Below are positions 27,576-36,330 of a stretch of DNA of 64,000 bases, one piece after another. The stretch spans positions 186,001 through 250,000 of the forward strand of contig NZ_WKRD01000003.1 in NCBI RefSeq assembly GCF_009680455.1. The letters are read 5' to 3'. The number at the start of each line of letters is the position of its first letter. Position 1 is the stretch's first letter. The position numbers and the translations under genes were made by a program. The DNA is from Lachnospira eligens. GTDB lineage: Bacteria > Bacillota > Clostridia > Lachnospirales > Lachnospiraceae. Below the pieces are notes generated by a model. That model saw only the letters and a program-made list of their open reading frames with translations, was not told where the DNA came from and did no database searches.

Positions 27576-29141
27576 ATGAATACTAAAAAAGAACATGCAA
27601 AAATAGACTGGATGATAACACTGGTGCCATTGGCAATCGTAATTGCATTATGTGTTCTATTCTTTTTGGCACCAGAACAATCGAATGCAGTACTGAGTCA
27701 GATTCGTTTTTTTTTAGATGATACTTTTGGAACATATTACTTAGTAATTGGATTGGGAATTTTCATTCTTTCTCTGTATATTGCTGGTTCTAAGTACGGT
27801 AACATAGTTTTTGGCGAGCAAAATGAGAAGCCGAAGTATTCTTTTTTTGTGTGGGGTTCAATGATGTTCACCTGTGGTCTTGCAGCAGATATTCTGTTCT
27901 ATTCGTTTTCTGAATGGGTGTTGTATGCAACTGATCCGCATCTGACAGAGATGGGAAGTATTCAGGATTGGGCAGGCGTATATCCACTGTTCCATTGGAG
28001 CTTCATTCCGTGGGGATTCTATCTGGTACTGGCTGTTGCCTTTGGCTTTATGCTCCATGTAAGAAAAAGGAATCGTCAGAAATATTCAGAGGCTTGCCGC
28101 CCGATTCTTGGAAAGCATACTGATGGCTGGGCAGGTCGCATTATTGATATGTTAGCTGTGTTCGCACTCCTTGCTGGTAGTGCTACCACATTTAGCGTGG
28201 CAACACCGCTGATGGCAACTATTATTGGCGAACTATTCCATGTTGCCGTTAGTCGTACTGTAATCAACATTATTATTCTTCTGATTACCTGCGCTGTATA
28301 TACATATTCCTTACTGCATGGATTTAAGGGAATCAGCAAGTTGGCAAACATTTGTATTTATATGTTCTTTGGTCTGATTGCCTTTGTGCTTCTGTTTGGT
28401 GGAGAAACACGGTACATTATTGAAACTGGTTTTTCTTCACTTGGTCGAATGATACAGAACTTTGTTGATCTGTCTACATTTACTGACCCGCTCCGTACAT
28501 CGAACTTTCCGCAGAATTGGACGATTTACTATTGGGCTTATTGGATGGTTTGGTGTGTGGCTGCTCCGTTCTTTATCGGAAGCATTTCTCGTGGCAGAAC
28601 AGTGCGTCAGACAATTCTTGGTGGCTATATATTTGGTGTTGGTTCCACATTGACGAGCTTTATTGTACTGGGTAACTACTCTATGGGAATGCAGGTGACC
28701 GGAAAAGCTGACTTTATTGCACAGTATCTGGAGAGCGGTGACCTGTATGGGATGATCGTATCTATCATTAAGACGATGCCGGGTGCGCCTGTTATTATGG
28801 TAGTTGTTTTGTTGACAATGATTGCTTTTTATGCGACGTCTTTTGACTCAATTGCATTGACAGCATCCTGCTACAGCTATCACACATTGAGAGATGGTGA
28901 GCAACCGAATAAGGGCATTCAGTTGATGTGGTGTATTTTGCTGATTTTGCTTCCGATTGCATTGTTGTTTGCAGAAAGTTCTATGAACAATCTTCAGTCG
29001 GTGAGTATTGTGGCGGCATTCCCGATTGGAGCGGTAATTGTGATGATTGCGGTTAGCTTTATGAAGGATGCCAAAAAATATATGGAAAATGTGGAAGAAA
29101 ACGGTCAGCAAGAGGTTGACAATGTTGACAACGAAAAATAA
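27576..29141 (+). CDS. BCCT-family choline/betaine transporter
   Basis: 521 residues with about 12 membrane segments. The family signature is clear: NWTIYYWAYWMVWCVAAPFF then IGSISRGRTVRQTILGG, with the Trp-rich choline-binding segment. In phosphocholine clusters a choline permease (LicB, or BetT/BCCT) supplies the substrate for LicA. Its place directly after the two Lic enzymes supports choline uptake rather than osmoprotection. No terminator is obvious in the 90 bp before the repeats. Confidence 0.85.
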   Translation: MNTKKEHAKIDWMITLVPLAIVIALCVLFFLAPEQSNAVLSQIRFFLDDTFGTYYLVIGLGIFILSLYIAGSKYGNIVFGEQNEKPKYSFFVWGSMMFTCGLAADILFYSFSEWVLYATDPHLTEMGSIQDWAGVYPLFHWSFIPWGFYLVLAVAFGFMLHVRKRNRQKYSEACRPILGKHTDGWAGRIIDMLAVFALLAGSATTFSVATPLMATIIGELFHVAVSRTVINIIILLITCAVYTYSLLHGFKGISKLANICIYMFFGLIAFVLLFGGETRYIIETGFSSLGRMIQNFVDLSTFTDPLRTSNFPQNWTIYYWAYWMVWCVAAPFFIGSISRGRTVRQTILGGYIFGVGSTLTSFIVLGNYSMGMQVTGKADFIAQYLESGDLYGMIVSIIKTMPGAPVIMVVVLLTMIAFYATSFDSIALTASCYSYHTLRDGEQPNKGIQLMWCILLILLPIALLFAESSMNNLQSVSIVAAFPIGAVIVMIAVSFMKDAKKYMENVEENGQQEVDNVDNEK

Positions 29142-29231
29142 ATTTGACAGGATAGCATGTTGAATTTTAAAAGTACAATATAAAAATGTGTTGATAATAA
29201 TCAGAATCTTTGCAGTTGGATATAAAAGGGT

Positions 29232-29415
29232 CAGGTTTTATAATAATTTTTCTCCCGCTAATTTCTGAAAATGTCTATTCGGGTTTATGTTTTTAGAAAA
29301 TAAACTGCCTTTGCAAGATATACTTGTAACCATGAATATTCCTATGTGTAATATTGTAAATTATATTTCGGATGATGAGATGATTGCTGGGTGTACGGAT
29401 AGGATTGGGAATGGG
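29232..29415 (+). repeat. Direct repeat D1, copy B (recombinase 3' fragment, dead)
   Basis: Gap-free match to 11805-11988. This copy keeps the CAA codon that is TAA in copy A, but has its own nonsense codon (AATTTC-TGA where copy A reads AATTTCAGA), so neither copy is functional. No upstream part of the gene is present here. Confidence 0.9.
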
Positions 29416-29460
29416 TGGATTAATGATAATGAATGGGATGAAAATTATAACATAAATTTA

Positions 29461-29989
29461 TAATAAGATTGAAGTCAGCAAAGGCAATTGCGTCATGGTA
29501 AAAGCCGGTACGATTCATGCTATCGGAGCTGGCATCCTAATATGCTAAATCCAGCAGAATTCAAATTGTACTTACAGAATGTATGATTATGACCGCAGGG
29601 ACAAGTTCGGAAATAAGCGCGAGCTGCATGTAGATAAGGCTCTTGATGTTGTGGATACTAAAAGATATGTGCCATATGAAAGCAGCATTAATGCATATGA
29701 TGAAGCTACGAATGAAGCCGCAGCAACTATTGAAGAGGACTCATCAGGAGGTCAGTTATTAGTAAGCTGCAAGTATTTTGAATGTTATAAATATGATATA
29801 TCCGATTCAGTATCAATTAATGTTGATACAGCTTCTTTCCGTTCTGTGATATTCACGGAAGGATGTGGAACTATCAGAGTAGGAGAAGATGTTAAGGCAT
29901 ATAAAGCGGGTGATAGTTTCTATATAACTGCAGGTAATAAAACCGTGGAAATAGAGGGAAACGGGGTTGCTATTGTTACAAAGGTCTGA
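29461..29989 (+). pseudogene. Mannose-6-phosphate isomerase C-terminal fragment (manA duplicate)
   Basis: Corresponds to the last ~176 codons of the ManC-ManA gene at 2.4-4.7 kb, without the zinc-site N-terminal half. A nonsense codon (ATATGC-TAA against ATATGT-GAA) breaks the frame near 29545; the open part after it runs from 29579 to 29989. No start or ribosome site. It is a by-product of a duplication, not a gene. Confidence 0.9.
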
Positions 29990-30078
29990 TTGAGATGCAG
30001 GTATGTATTTGTCTAGTTCTAGTTTTGTTATGGACACAAAATAATGCATAAATTTTTAATTTAATATATGTGAAATTG

Positions 30079-30121
30079 ACCTCCGTTGGTGAAGCATTTG
30101 CTTTGCTGGCGGAGTTTTTTT
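30079..30121 (+). terminator. Terminator, duplicate of the manA terminator
   Basis: ACCTCCGT with a partner GGCGGAGT and T7. Slightly weaker stem than the copy at 4768-4811. Confidence 0.6.
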
Positions 30122-30320
30122 GTTATTCTGGAATGTGGTTTGTGATTGGAGCAGAAAATTCAGGTAGAGAATTGCAATATTGATTGATAAACTGATTATA
30201 ATATGTTAATATTTAGACAAGTCGGATTGTGAAAATAATTGTTTGGATTAATTCAAGGATACATAGGGTAAGGAGTAAGGTACTATGGGTAAGGTTGGGT
30301 TAATTCAGGTTGTAAAACGA

Positions 30321-30336
30321 AGTCCCCTTGGGGACT
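30321..30336. other. Short GC-rich palindrome AGTCCCCTTGGGGACT
   Basis: A perfect 16-bp palindrome in AT-rich surroundings, ~120 bp upstream of the helicase gene; possible operator or hairpin. Confidence 0.3.
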
Positions 30337-30458
30337 GGGATATATGATGGAGAGAGGTTGATGAGGCCTCTCTTGAAGTGTTGCTATTATTAAATATAAA
30401 ATTATTGAAAGAGTAAAAAAATTATATATTAAATATGATTATATAAAAAGGAGAATTT

Positions 30459-33053
30459 ATGGCTTTTAAGACACGAAAAAAAGAAGAGTTTTCATATTCA
30501 TCACCTCAAGAGATGTATCAAGATAATAAACTAAAAAAAATAATGGGACCATTAGATTATCAAGCAGTAATGCTGGATAAGTATATAGAAAATTATGATG
30601 AAAAGACGTTGGCATTAGAATTACCGACGGGAAGTGGTAAAACTTTAGTGGGATTATTAATAGGCGAATACAGAAGACGTAAAAATAAAGAAAAGGTGGT
30701 GTTTTTATGTCCTACCAATCAATTAGTTAATCAAGTGGTTGAACAATCAAATTTAAAATATGGATTAAAAGCAATTGCTTTCTGTGGAAAACAAAAGGAA
30801 TATTCGCCAAAAGATAAGAGTAGTTTTCTAATGGCAGAAGCTATTGGGGTTACAACATATAGTTCGTTTTTTGCATTACATTCTTTTTTTGAGGATGTAG
30901 ATGTCATAATAATGGATGATGTGCATTCTTGTGAAGATTATATTATGTCAAATTGGACTATTCAGATTGATGGTCAAGGTACAACTTTTATTGAAATAGC
31001 TGAATTATTAAAACCATTTATTAGCGAAACAGATTATAAGTATTTATTAGAGGATGAATATATTCCAGAAGTTGCATCATGGTGTAATATGTTGCCTATG
31101 CCTTTAATATTAAATAAACTAGATGAACTTCAATCAATTTTGCAACAAGGCATAGAAGGTGGTTCTTCAAATTATTATGCATATTTGAGAATGTCTGAAA
31201 ACTTGAAAGAGTGTAATATATATATTGCAAATAGAAAAATTCTTATACGTCCTTGGATAGCACCAACTATGTCCTTTAAACCATTTGTAGATGCAAAACA
31301 AAGAATATTGATGTCTGCAACACTAGGAAGAAGTGGTGAATTAGAAAGAATTACAGGTATTGAAAAAATCTTTCGTTTGCCAATAGTAAATGATTGGGAC
31401 AAAAAAGGATTGGGAAGAAAATTTTTTGTTTTTCCGGATTTATCATTGGGAAAAGATGAACAGTGGAATATAATTGCAGCACTTCAAAATTTGTGTAAAA
31501 AAAGTGTCTTTCTGGTTCCCGATTCTCAATCGGTAGATGCTATTAAACAATTTTATGAAGATAATTTAAACGACACAAAAGTTTTTGATGCAAAGGATAT
31601 AGAAGAATCTAAACAATCATTTGTAGATAGCCCTGCTGCAACAGTTATTTTAGCAAATCGTTTTGATGGTATAGATTTTTCTGATGATGAGAGTAGATTG
31701 CTATTTATTTGGAATTTACCTAAAACGACTAATTTACAGGAAAAGTTTTTAATTACTAGAATGGGAGCTTCAAAACTATATGCAGAAAGAATACGAACGA
31801 GGATAATTCAGGCTGTGGGTAGATGCTCAAGAAATCCTAGTGATTATTCTATTGTTTGTGTAATAGGGGATACAATTCAGAATGATTTAACTAAAAAGGA
31901 AAAAATTAAGCAATTTGCGCCAGAACTGAGAGCAGAAATTCAATTTGGTTTGGAAAATTCTATGGATTATTCAAATGTGAATGATGTGTTGGAACAAGCT
32001 GAAGATTTTTTGAATAGAACTGCAGTGTGGCAAAGAGCGGAAGAGGATATAGTACAATTAAGAAATGAATATTGGAACGAAGAAAATAATGCAGAAGAGC
32101 AGATAAATCAAAAGCTACATCAATCGGCAATTCTTGAATTGAAATTTCAATATTCGTTATGGAAAAAAGATTATAAATCAGCATATGAATATGCTAATAA
32201 TATTGTTCAAAATTTAAATGCACCTGCGCTAAATGGATATAAATGTTTTTGGAATTATATGACGGGATGTATGGCGTATTACTTATTTAAAGATGGACAA
32301 GCAGAGTATAAGACATCAGGCATACAGTGTTTATCGGATGCAGTAAAAGAAAATATGGGAATAAGATGGTTGCCTGGCTTATCGGAAAAATTGTTTTTTG
32401 CTAAAAGTGAAGATGTTAAAGATACAGATTTTTTCGTTGATTGCATTGAAAAGATAGAAAGTATTTTTACATTATTGCCAACATTGCAAAAAACAGAGAA
32501 AAAAATTGAAAGTATTTTAAGGGATTTAAATTCGTCCAATGGAAATGAATTTGAAAGAGGTCATAAAGGATTAGGAGAATTGTTGGGATTTATCTCAGAA
32601 AATCCTAATAGTACAGGTGCCCCTGATCCATATTGGATAATTAATGAAAATAATTTAGTCGTTTCAGAAGATAAAATTTATGAGGAAAAAGAACAGGTAA
32701 AAAAAGTACCGATATCTGATGTTAGCGAGGCTGGAAGACATAAAGCATGGATTGTTGAACACGAGAAAAGAATAACGAAAGGCGCTAATGTATATACAAT
32801 TCTAATTACTAACTCGGATGGGATTGATGATGAGGCTCGTATATATGCTGATGATATATATTATGTGAATAGAAAAGAATATGTTGACTGGGCAGTTAAA
32901 GCACTTACAGTCATTCGAAGCGTATGGAACACGTTTTCAGGTGAAGGGGAGAGCGAATGGAGAGAAGCGGTTCACAAAGAATTTATAATAGCAGGAATAA
33001 CTCCTAAAGATTATTTGAATTTTGTATGTAATAAGAAGCTTAAAGACATATAA
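30459..33053 (+). CDS. SF2 DEAD/DEAH helicase with DinG-like C-terminal half
   Basis: 864 residues. Walker A LPTGSGKT (55-62), motif Ia VFLCPTNQLVNQV, DEXH-type box Asp153-Asp-Val-His156, motif III LMSATLG, and motif VI QAVGRCSRN (451-459, with Arg455 and Arg458). Motif VI and the RIIQAVGR context resemble DinG/XPD-type C-terminal domains, but no four-Cys iron-sulphur site is seen. The last ~350 residues are helical and unassigned. Ribosome site AAAAGGAG. It stands alone between debris of mobile DNA, with no methylase or nuclease partner visible, so a solo defence helicase or DNA repair role is possible. Confidence 0.75.
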   Translation: MAFKTRKKEEFSYSSPQEMYQDNKLKKIMGPLDYQAVMLDKYIENYDEKTLALELPTGSGKTLVGLLIGEYRRRKNKEKVVFLCPTNQLVNQVVEQSNLKYGLKAIAFCGKQKEYSPKDKSSFLMAEAIGVTTYSSFFALHSFFEDVDVIIMDDVHSCEDYIMSNWTIQIDGQGTTFIEIAELLKPFISETDYKYLLEDEYIPEVASWCNMLPMPLILNKLDELQSILQQGIEGGSSNYYAYLRMSENLKECNIYIANRKILIRPWIAPTMSFKPFVDAKQRILMSATLGRSGELERITGIEKIFRLPIVNDWDKKGLGRKFFVFPDLSLGKDEQWNIIAALQNLCKKSVFLVPDSQSVDAIKQFYEDNLNDTKVFDAKDIEESKQSFVDSPAATVILANRFDGIDFSDDESRLLFIWNLPKTTNLQEKFLITRMGASKLYAERIRTRIIQAVGRCSRNPSDYSIVCVIGDTIQNDLTKKEKIKQFAPELRAEIQFGLENSMDYSNVNDVLEQAEDFLNRTAVWQRAEEDIVQLRNEYWNEENNAEEQINQKLHQSAILELKFQYSLWKKDYKSAYEYANNIVQNLNAPALNGYKCFWNYMTGCMAYYLFKDGQAEYKTSGIQCLSDAVKENMGIRWLPGLSEKLFFAKSEDVKDTDFFVDCIEKIESIFTLLPTLQKTEKKIESILRDLNSSNGNEFERGHKGLGELLGFISENPNSTGAPDPYWIINENNLVVSEDKIYEEKEQVKKVPISDVSEAGRHKAWIVEHEKRITKGANVYTILITNSDGIDDEARIYADDIYYVNRKEYVDWAVKALTVIRSVWNTFSGEGESEWREAVHKEFIIAGITPKDYLNFVCNKKLKDI

Positions 33054-33334
33054 ATATTTGTCGCTTATTGTTTTATTTGGAACTTGGCTGAGTTGCATAA
33101 AGTTAAAATTTGAAACCAAAGGATTTGTTAAAAACATTGAGCTTGATGGAGGCGCTGTGATGAACAGTCTGATTGTAACTTATATGTGGGTTCAGATGGA
33201 ATGTCCTACGGGTGTATGTGGGGTTCGTAGCCAGATGCTTATATGAAATCAAACAGACGAGAGAATAATAAAACGTAAATAAACGAAAATACACCTAGAG
33301 TTTTAACCTCTGAACCCCACCAATAGATTATTAT
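33054..33334. other. Gap after helicase with unidentified coding debris
   Basis: Several short frames, none with start, ribosome site and sensible composition. A piece ending GFVARCLYEIKQTRE before a TAA (about 33210-33269) could be the tail of a transposase, but I cannot identify it. Confidence 0.3.
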
Positions 33335-33365
33335 AAAAAGTCCGAGACATATCCCGGACTTTTTG
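33335..33365. terminator. Terminator-like hairpin
   Basis: AAAAAGTCCG and CGGACTTTTT pair perfectly (33335-33344, 33355-33364) around a 10-base loop; symmetrical, so possibly bidirectional. Confidence 0.75.
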
Positions 33366-33501
33366 TCGACTAGTGTATGATCTTGTGGCTGGCGAACCAT
33401 TTCGATGAGTCTTTAGATTCCAGAGCCGGTAATGAGTCCTTATAGGGCTAGAACAAACCACCGGTTAAGCCGTTGGTTCTGATTGTTCTTTGGGAGATTT
33501 T

Positions 33502-33861
33502 ATGGCTAAGGTATTGAAGATTTATGATGAACAAATAGCACTTTTGAATTGAAACTAATATTAAAAATCTATGAAACTCTAATAAATTAATAACTAATTT
33601 AATATTTGATATTCAATGTCAGATAAGAAGTCGGGTTTCAGATTCATGCATATCTCATTATTTAAAGGCACATGAATATATTCCATTATGGGGCTTAATA
33701 TTATATTAACATTAGGAACAATCAGCAATTTTTATAAAGTTATGAATCAAAAAGAAAAACAGGAGACATCAAAAATATTTAAAATACAAGATAATGAACT
33801 TGAAAATATTTTGATGAAATATATATTGCAAAGTAAACACAAAGGAGTCATATACGTCTAA
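33502..33861 (+). pseudogene. Abi_2 family (AbiD/F-like) remnant
   Basis: Starts after TGGGAG with MAKVLKIYDEQIALLN and a stop at 33552; this is the common start of Abi_2 proteins (x-x-YxEQIxLLxxRG). About 110 bp later a second frame reads HEYIPLWGL, and after a small shift ILTLGTISNFYKVMNQKEKQ, then FKIQDNELENILMKYI, matching the central PLWVL...LTLGTIS-Y and the DNxLENxL region of the family. The RNxxAH end is gone. Large internal deletions and frameshifts make it non-functional. Abi_2 proteins are linked to abortive infection. Confidence 0.65.
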
Positions 33862-34359
33862 ACAAAAAGATAAAAAGATAGTTTTTTCGGAAGAAATAGA
33901 TAGCAGCATTAATGGTATTGCATTGGGAACAGCATTTGTTATGCTATCTATATTTGTTGTTTATTTTAAGATATTTAATACTACAATATAGCAGAAAAAT
34001 TTATAGCAGTTATTCTTTTGGGATTGGGAATAGCTGGAACTTTAACTGAAATAGGGCGGATAAAGAAGGCAGATATGAAAGGGCTGGATGATTTAATTGT
34101 AGGGTTATTATTAACAGTTGTTTCTGTTGTTGTTATTTTAAAGTTTCGAAATGTAGCATTAAATATTGGTTTATTTATAGTACTGTTACTAGGTTCGTAT
34201 GGAATGATTAGAGGAATATTAGAAATTCTCTATTCATTAAAGCTTCAAAGAAGAAAGAGTAATAATGTTAAAATAGAAATTATGAAGATTGTTGTAGCTG
34301 TAACTGAATTCATTTCATTAATAGTTGTGATTTTACAACTTGTAAAGGAATTAGTATAG
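33854..34359 (+). pseudogene. Membrane protein gene with lost start codon and frameshift
   Basis: AAAGGAG is followed 7 bp later by ACG-TCT-AAA-CAA-AAA, i.e. an ATG changed to ACG. The frame (SKQKDKKIVFSEEIDSSING then IALGTAFVMLSIFVVYFKIF) stops at 33990; the next frame (AEKFIAVILLGLGIAGTLTE...) continues it and ends at 34359. Together ~168 residues with about four hydrophobic segments. No family recognised. The 113-residue second half could be translated from TTG 34018 but has no ribosome site. Confidence 0.5.
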
Positions 34360-34621
34360 ATAAACAAGTTAATCTGTATTTACAATTTGTCAAGAATTTA
34401 TTATGAAGATGCTGAATATATAAATACTGATGATATTGTTTTGTTAGAGAGGTTCTATTTTAAATAAATTATTATTTTGAGTACATGTAATTAGGAAAAT
34501 GATGAATTTTTATATTGAAAATAAAAACACAAAATACGTTGATAAATAAAAAAAACAATGATATATTATATTTGTATGAGAAATAAAAACGAGTAATGTG
34601 TTTATAAATTTGGAGGTAGAC

Positions 34622-35776
34622 ATGAAACTTCTTCGTATTACAGCGGAAGGATTGCCGTTATTTAAAGAAAAACTGGACTTATCATTTTACGCACAGCAGA
34701 GAGTGTCTGAAGAGCAAAAGAATATTCTATATCCATTATTTTCAAATATTTATGTAAATTCTGCAACAGGCTTTATTGGCATTAATGCGTCTGGAAAGAC
34801 CTCTGTCTTAAAGGTTATTTTACTTGCATTGGAAATACTCAATAATGAGCCAATTAATCATATTGAATCTCGAGATATATTGGGAAACTCAAGCCAGATT
34901 AAATTAAATATGTTTTTTTATTCAAGTAATACAAAAGAAGTATGCCGATTGGAAACAATAATTATTGCTCAGAAGAATAAATCAGAAGGAATAAGGTATA
35001 GCATCGGTTCAGAGTCATTGTGGACAAAATCTGCGGATGAGGTTATTACCCGTAAGGCAATGCTTAATTTTGAAGGAAGAGAGCCTATAATGGTTAGAAG
35101 CAGCCAGGAGGATTTTTTATCAGATGATGTAAGTATTATGATTGCGAGGAATAAAAAGACTAAGGATAATATGCGTATTGTTAATCTTCTGAAATACACA
35201 AATGAAAACGTTTTGCGGATTTCTGAAGATATTCCAGTTGAAGTTATCACTTTTTTGGATCCGACAATTGAAAAATTACACTTTGATGAAAATGACAATA
35301 AGATATTAATTCATTTGCAATTCAGAGGCAAAGAGGAAATTCTTTTAAATAATCCGGCAGAGCTTAACGATTATCTTTCATCAGGCACTGTGAAAGGAAT
35401 GATTATTTTTACATTGGCAAAAGAAGTACTACAGAGCGGTGGTTATATTGTAGTGGATGAAGTAGAAAATCATTTTAATAAAGAAATTGTAACAACATTG
35501 CTGCGTTTTTTTATGGATAGCAAGCTGAATAGAAATGGTGGAACTCTTATTTTCTCTACACATTATCCTGAATTATTGGATGAATACGAGCGCAATGATG
35601 GTATATTTATTACCAGAAATAGAAATGGCATTACAGTAGAGAATCTTTCAAACATACTGAAAAGAAATGATATCAAGAAGAGTGATGCATACCAGAGTGG
35701 ATTTCTTGAGGGAACAACTCCGACATATGAGGCTTATATGCAGTTAAAGAAGAGTATTGCCTCAACACTTGGGTAG
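34622..35776 (+). CDS. OLD/ABC-type ATPase (AAA_15/AAA_21)
   Basis: 384 residues from the ATG at 34622, 6 bp after GGAGGT; upstream in-frame codons have no such site. Walker A GINASGKT (53-60), an ABC-signature-like LSSGTVKGM (~252), Walker B VVDEVEN (Asp279, Glu280) and switch His314 in FSTHYPE. The middle has no obvious coiled-coil arms, so it is a compact ATPase like RloA or AriA. The downstream gene begins 9 bp after its stop and encodes a TOPRIM-like protein, giving a second ATPase/TOPRIM-like pair in the window. Confidence 0.8.
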   Translation: MKLLRITAEGLPLFKEKLDLSFYAQQRVSEEQKNILYPLFSNIYVNSATGFIGINASGKTSVLKVILLALEILNNEPINHIESRDILGNSSQIKLNMFFYSSNTKEVCRLETIIIAQKNKSEGIRYSIGSESLWTKSADEVITRKAMLNFEGREPIMVRSSQEDFLSDDVSIMIARNKKTKDNMRIVNLLKYTNENVLRISEDIPVEVITFLDPTIEKLHFDENDNKILIHLQFRGKEEILLNNPAELNDYLSSGTVKGMIIFTLAKEVLQSGGYIVVDEVENHFNKEIVTTLLRFFMDSKLNRNGGTLIFSTHYPELLDEYERNDGIFITRNRNGITVENLSNILKRNDIKKSDAYQSGFLEGTTPTYEAYMQLKKSIASTLG

Positions 35777-35785
35777 GAGGTGCTG

Positions 35786-36304
35786 ATGGAATTAGCAAAT
35801 TATAAGGCATGTATTTGTGAGGGTTCAGCCGAAAATGCTATTATTGATATACTTCTGGATTATGATCTTATGATTTTCAAAAGAGAAGAGATGATTGAAG
35901 AAGAAGTACTTCGTTGTCGCGAGGGCAAGAAGTTTGAACAAAAATATTTGAGAAAAGGTTTCAAGGATAAAATTTCTGTAATTAGAATTCTTGATTCAAG
36001 ACACGAAAATTTTAAACTTAGCAAGGCATATGCTGACAAAGTGGATGTTATTAATGTAGTAACTGCTCCAGAAATAGAGATGTTGATTATTTTTAATGAG
36101 GACAAATATAAAGAATTCAAGAAATCTGCGAAAAAACCCAGCAGTTTTTGCAAAGAAGATTTAAAGATGGCAGAAGTAAAGTCATATGATTTTGTGAAGA
36201 ATTACTTCAGAGATCCAATGGTTCTTGTAACTGCTATAAGAAAGTATCATGAAATGTCGAGAGTACCTAGGGGAGAATACACATTATTGGACTTGTTAAG
36301 ATAG
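35786..36304 (+). CDS. Small TOPRIM-like partner of the ATPase
   Basis: 172 residues from the ATG at 35786, 4 bp after AGGAGGT. ACICEGSAENAIIDILL places Glu12 and Glu16 where TOPRIM proteins have their first metal ligand, and VIRILDSRHENF (Asp70) looks like the acidic second motif; TAPEIEMLIIF (Glu ~92) follows. These would fit a minimal RloB/DUF4435-like nuclease. The family is not recognised with certainty. The pair lies directly beside fbp, at the boundary of the accessory region. Confidence 0.5.
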   Translation: MELANYKACICEGSAENAIIDILLDYDLMIFKREEMIEEEVLRCREGKKFEQKYLRKGFKDKISVIRILDSRHENFKLSKAYADKVDVINVVTAPEIEMLIIFNEDKYKEFKKSAKKPSSFCKEDLKMAEVKSYDFVKNYFRDPMVLVTAIRKYHEMSRVPRGEYTLLDLLR

Positions 36305-36330
36305 GTGTATGTGGATAAAAAGGAGAACCC

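Larger units (their letters stand above)
29461..30251 (+). repeat. Direct repeat D2, copy B
   Basis: Gap-free partner of 4150-4940. In this copy the fragment lies 45 bp after the D1 recombinase fragment, an adjacency absent at the left-hand copies. Confidence 0.9.

Noticed and set aside
33210..33269. Transposase tail after the helicase gene
   Set aside because: Only ~20 residues in one frame, no motif that fixes a family, no inverted repeat found.
1..36304. Prophage
   Set aside because: No capsid, portal, terminase, tail or lysis genes are seen; only a dead recombinase and defence-like genes.
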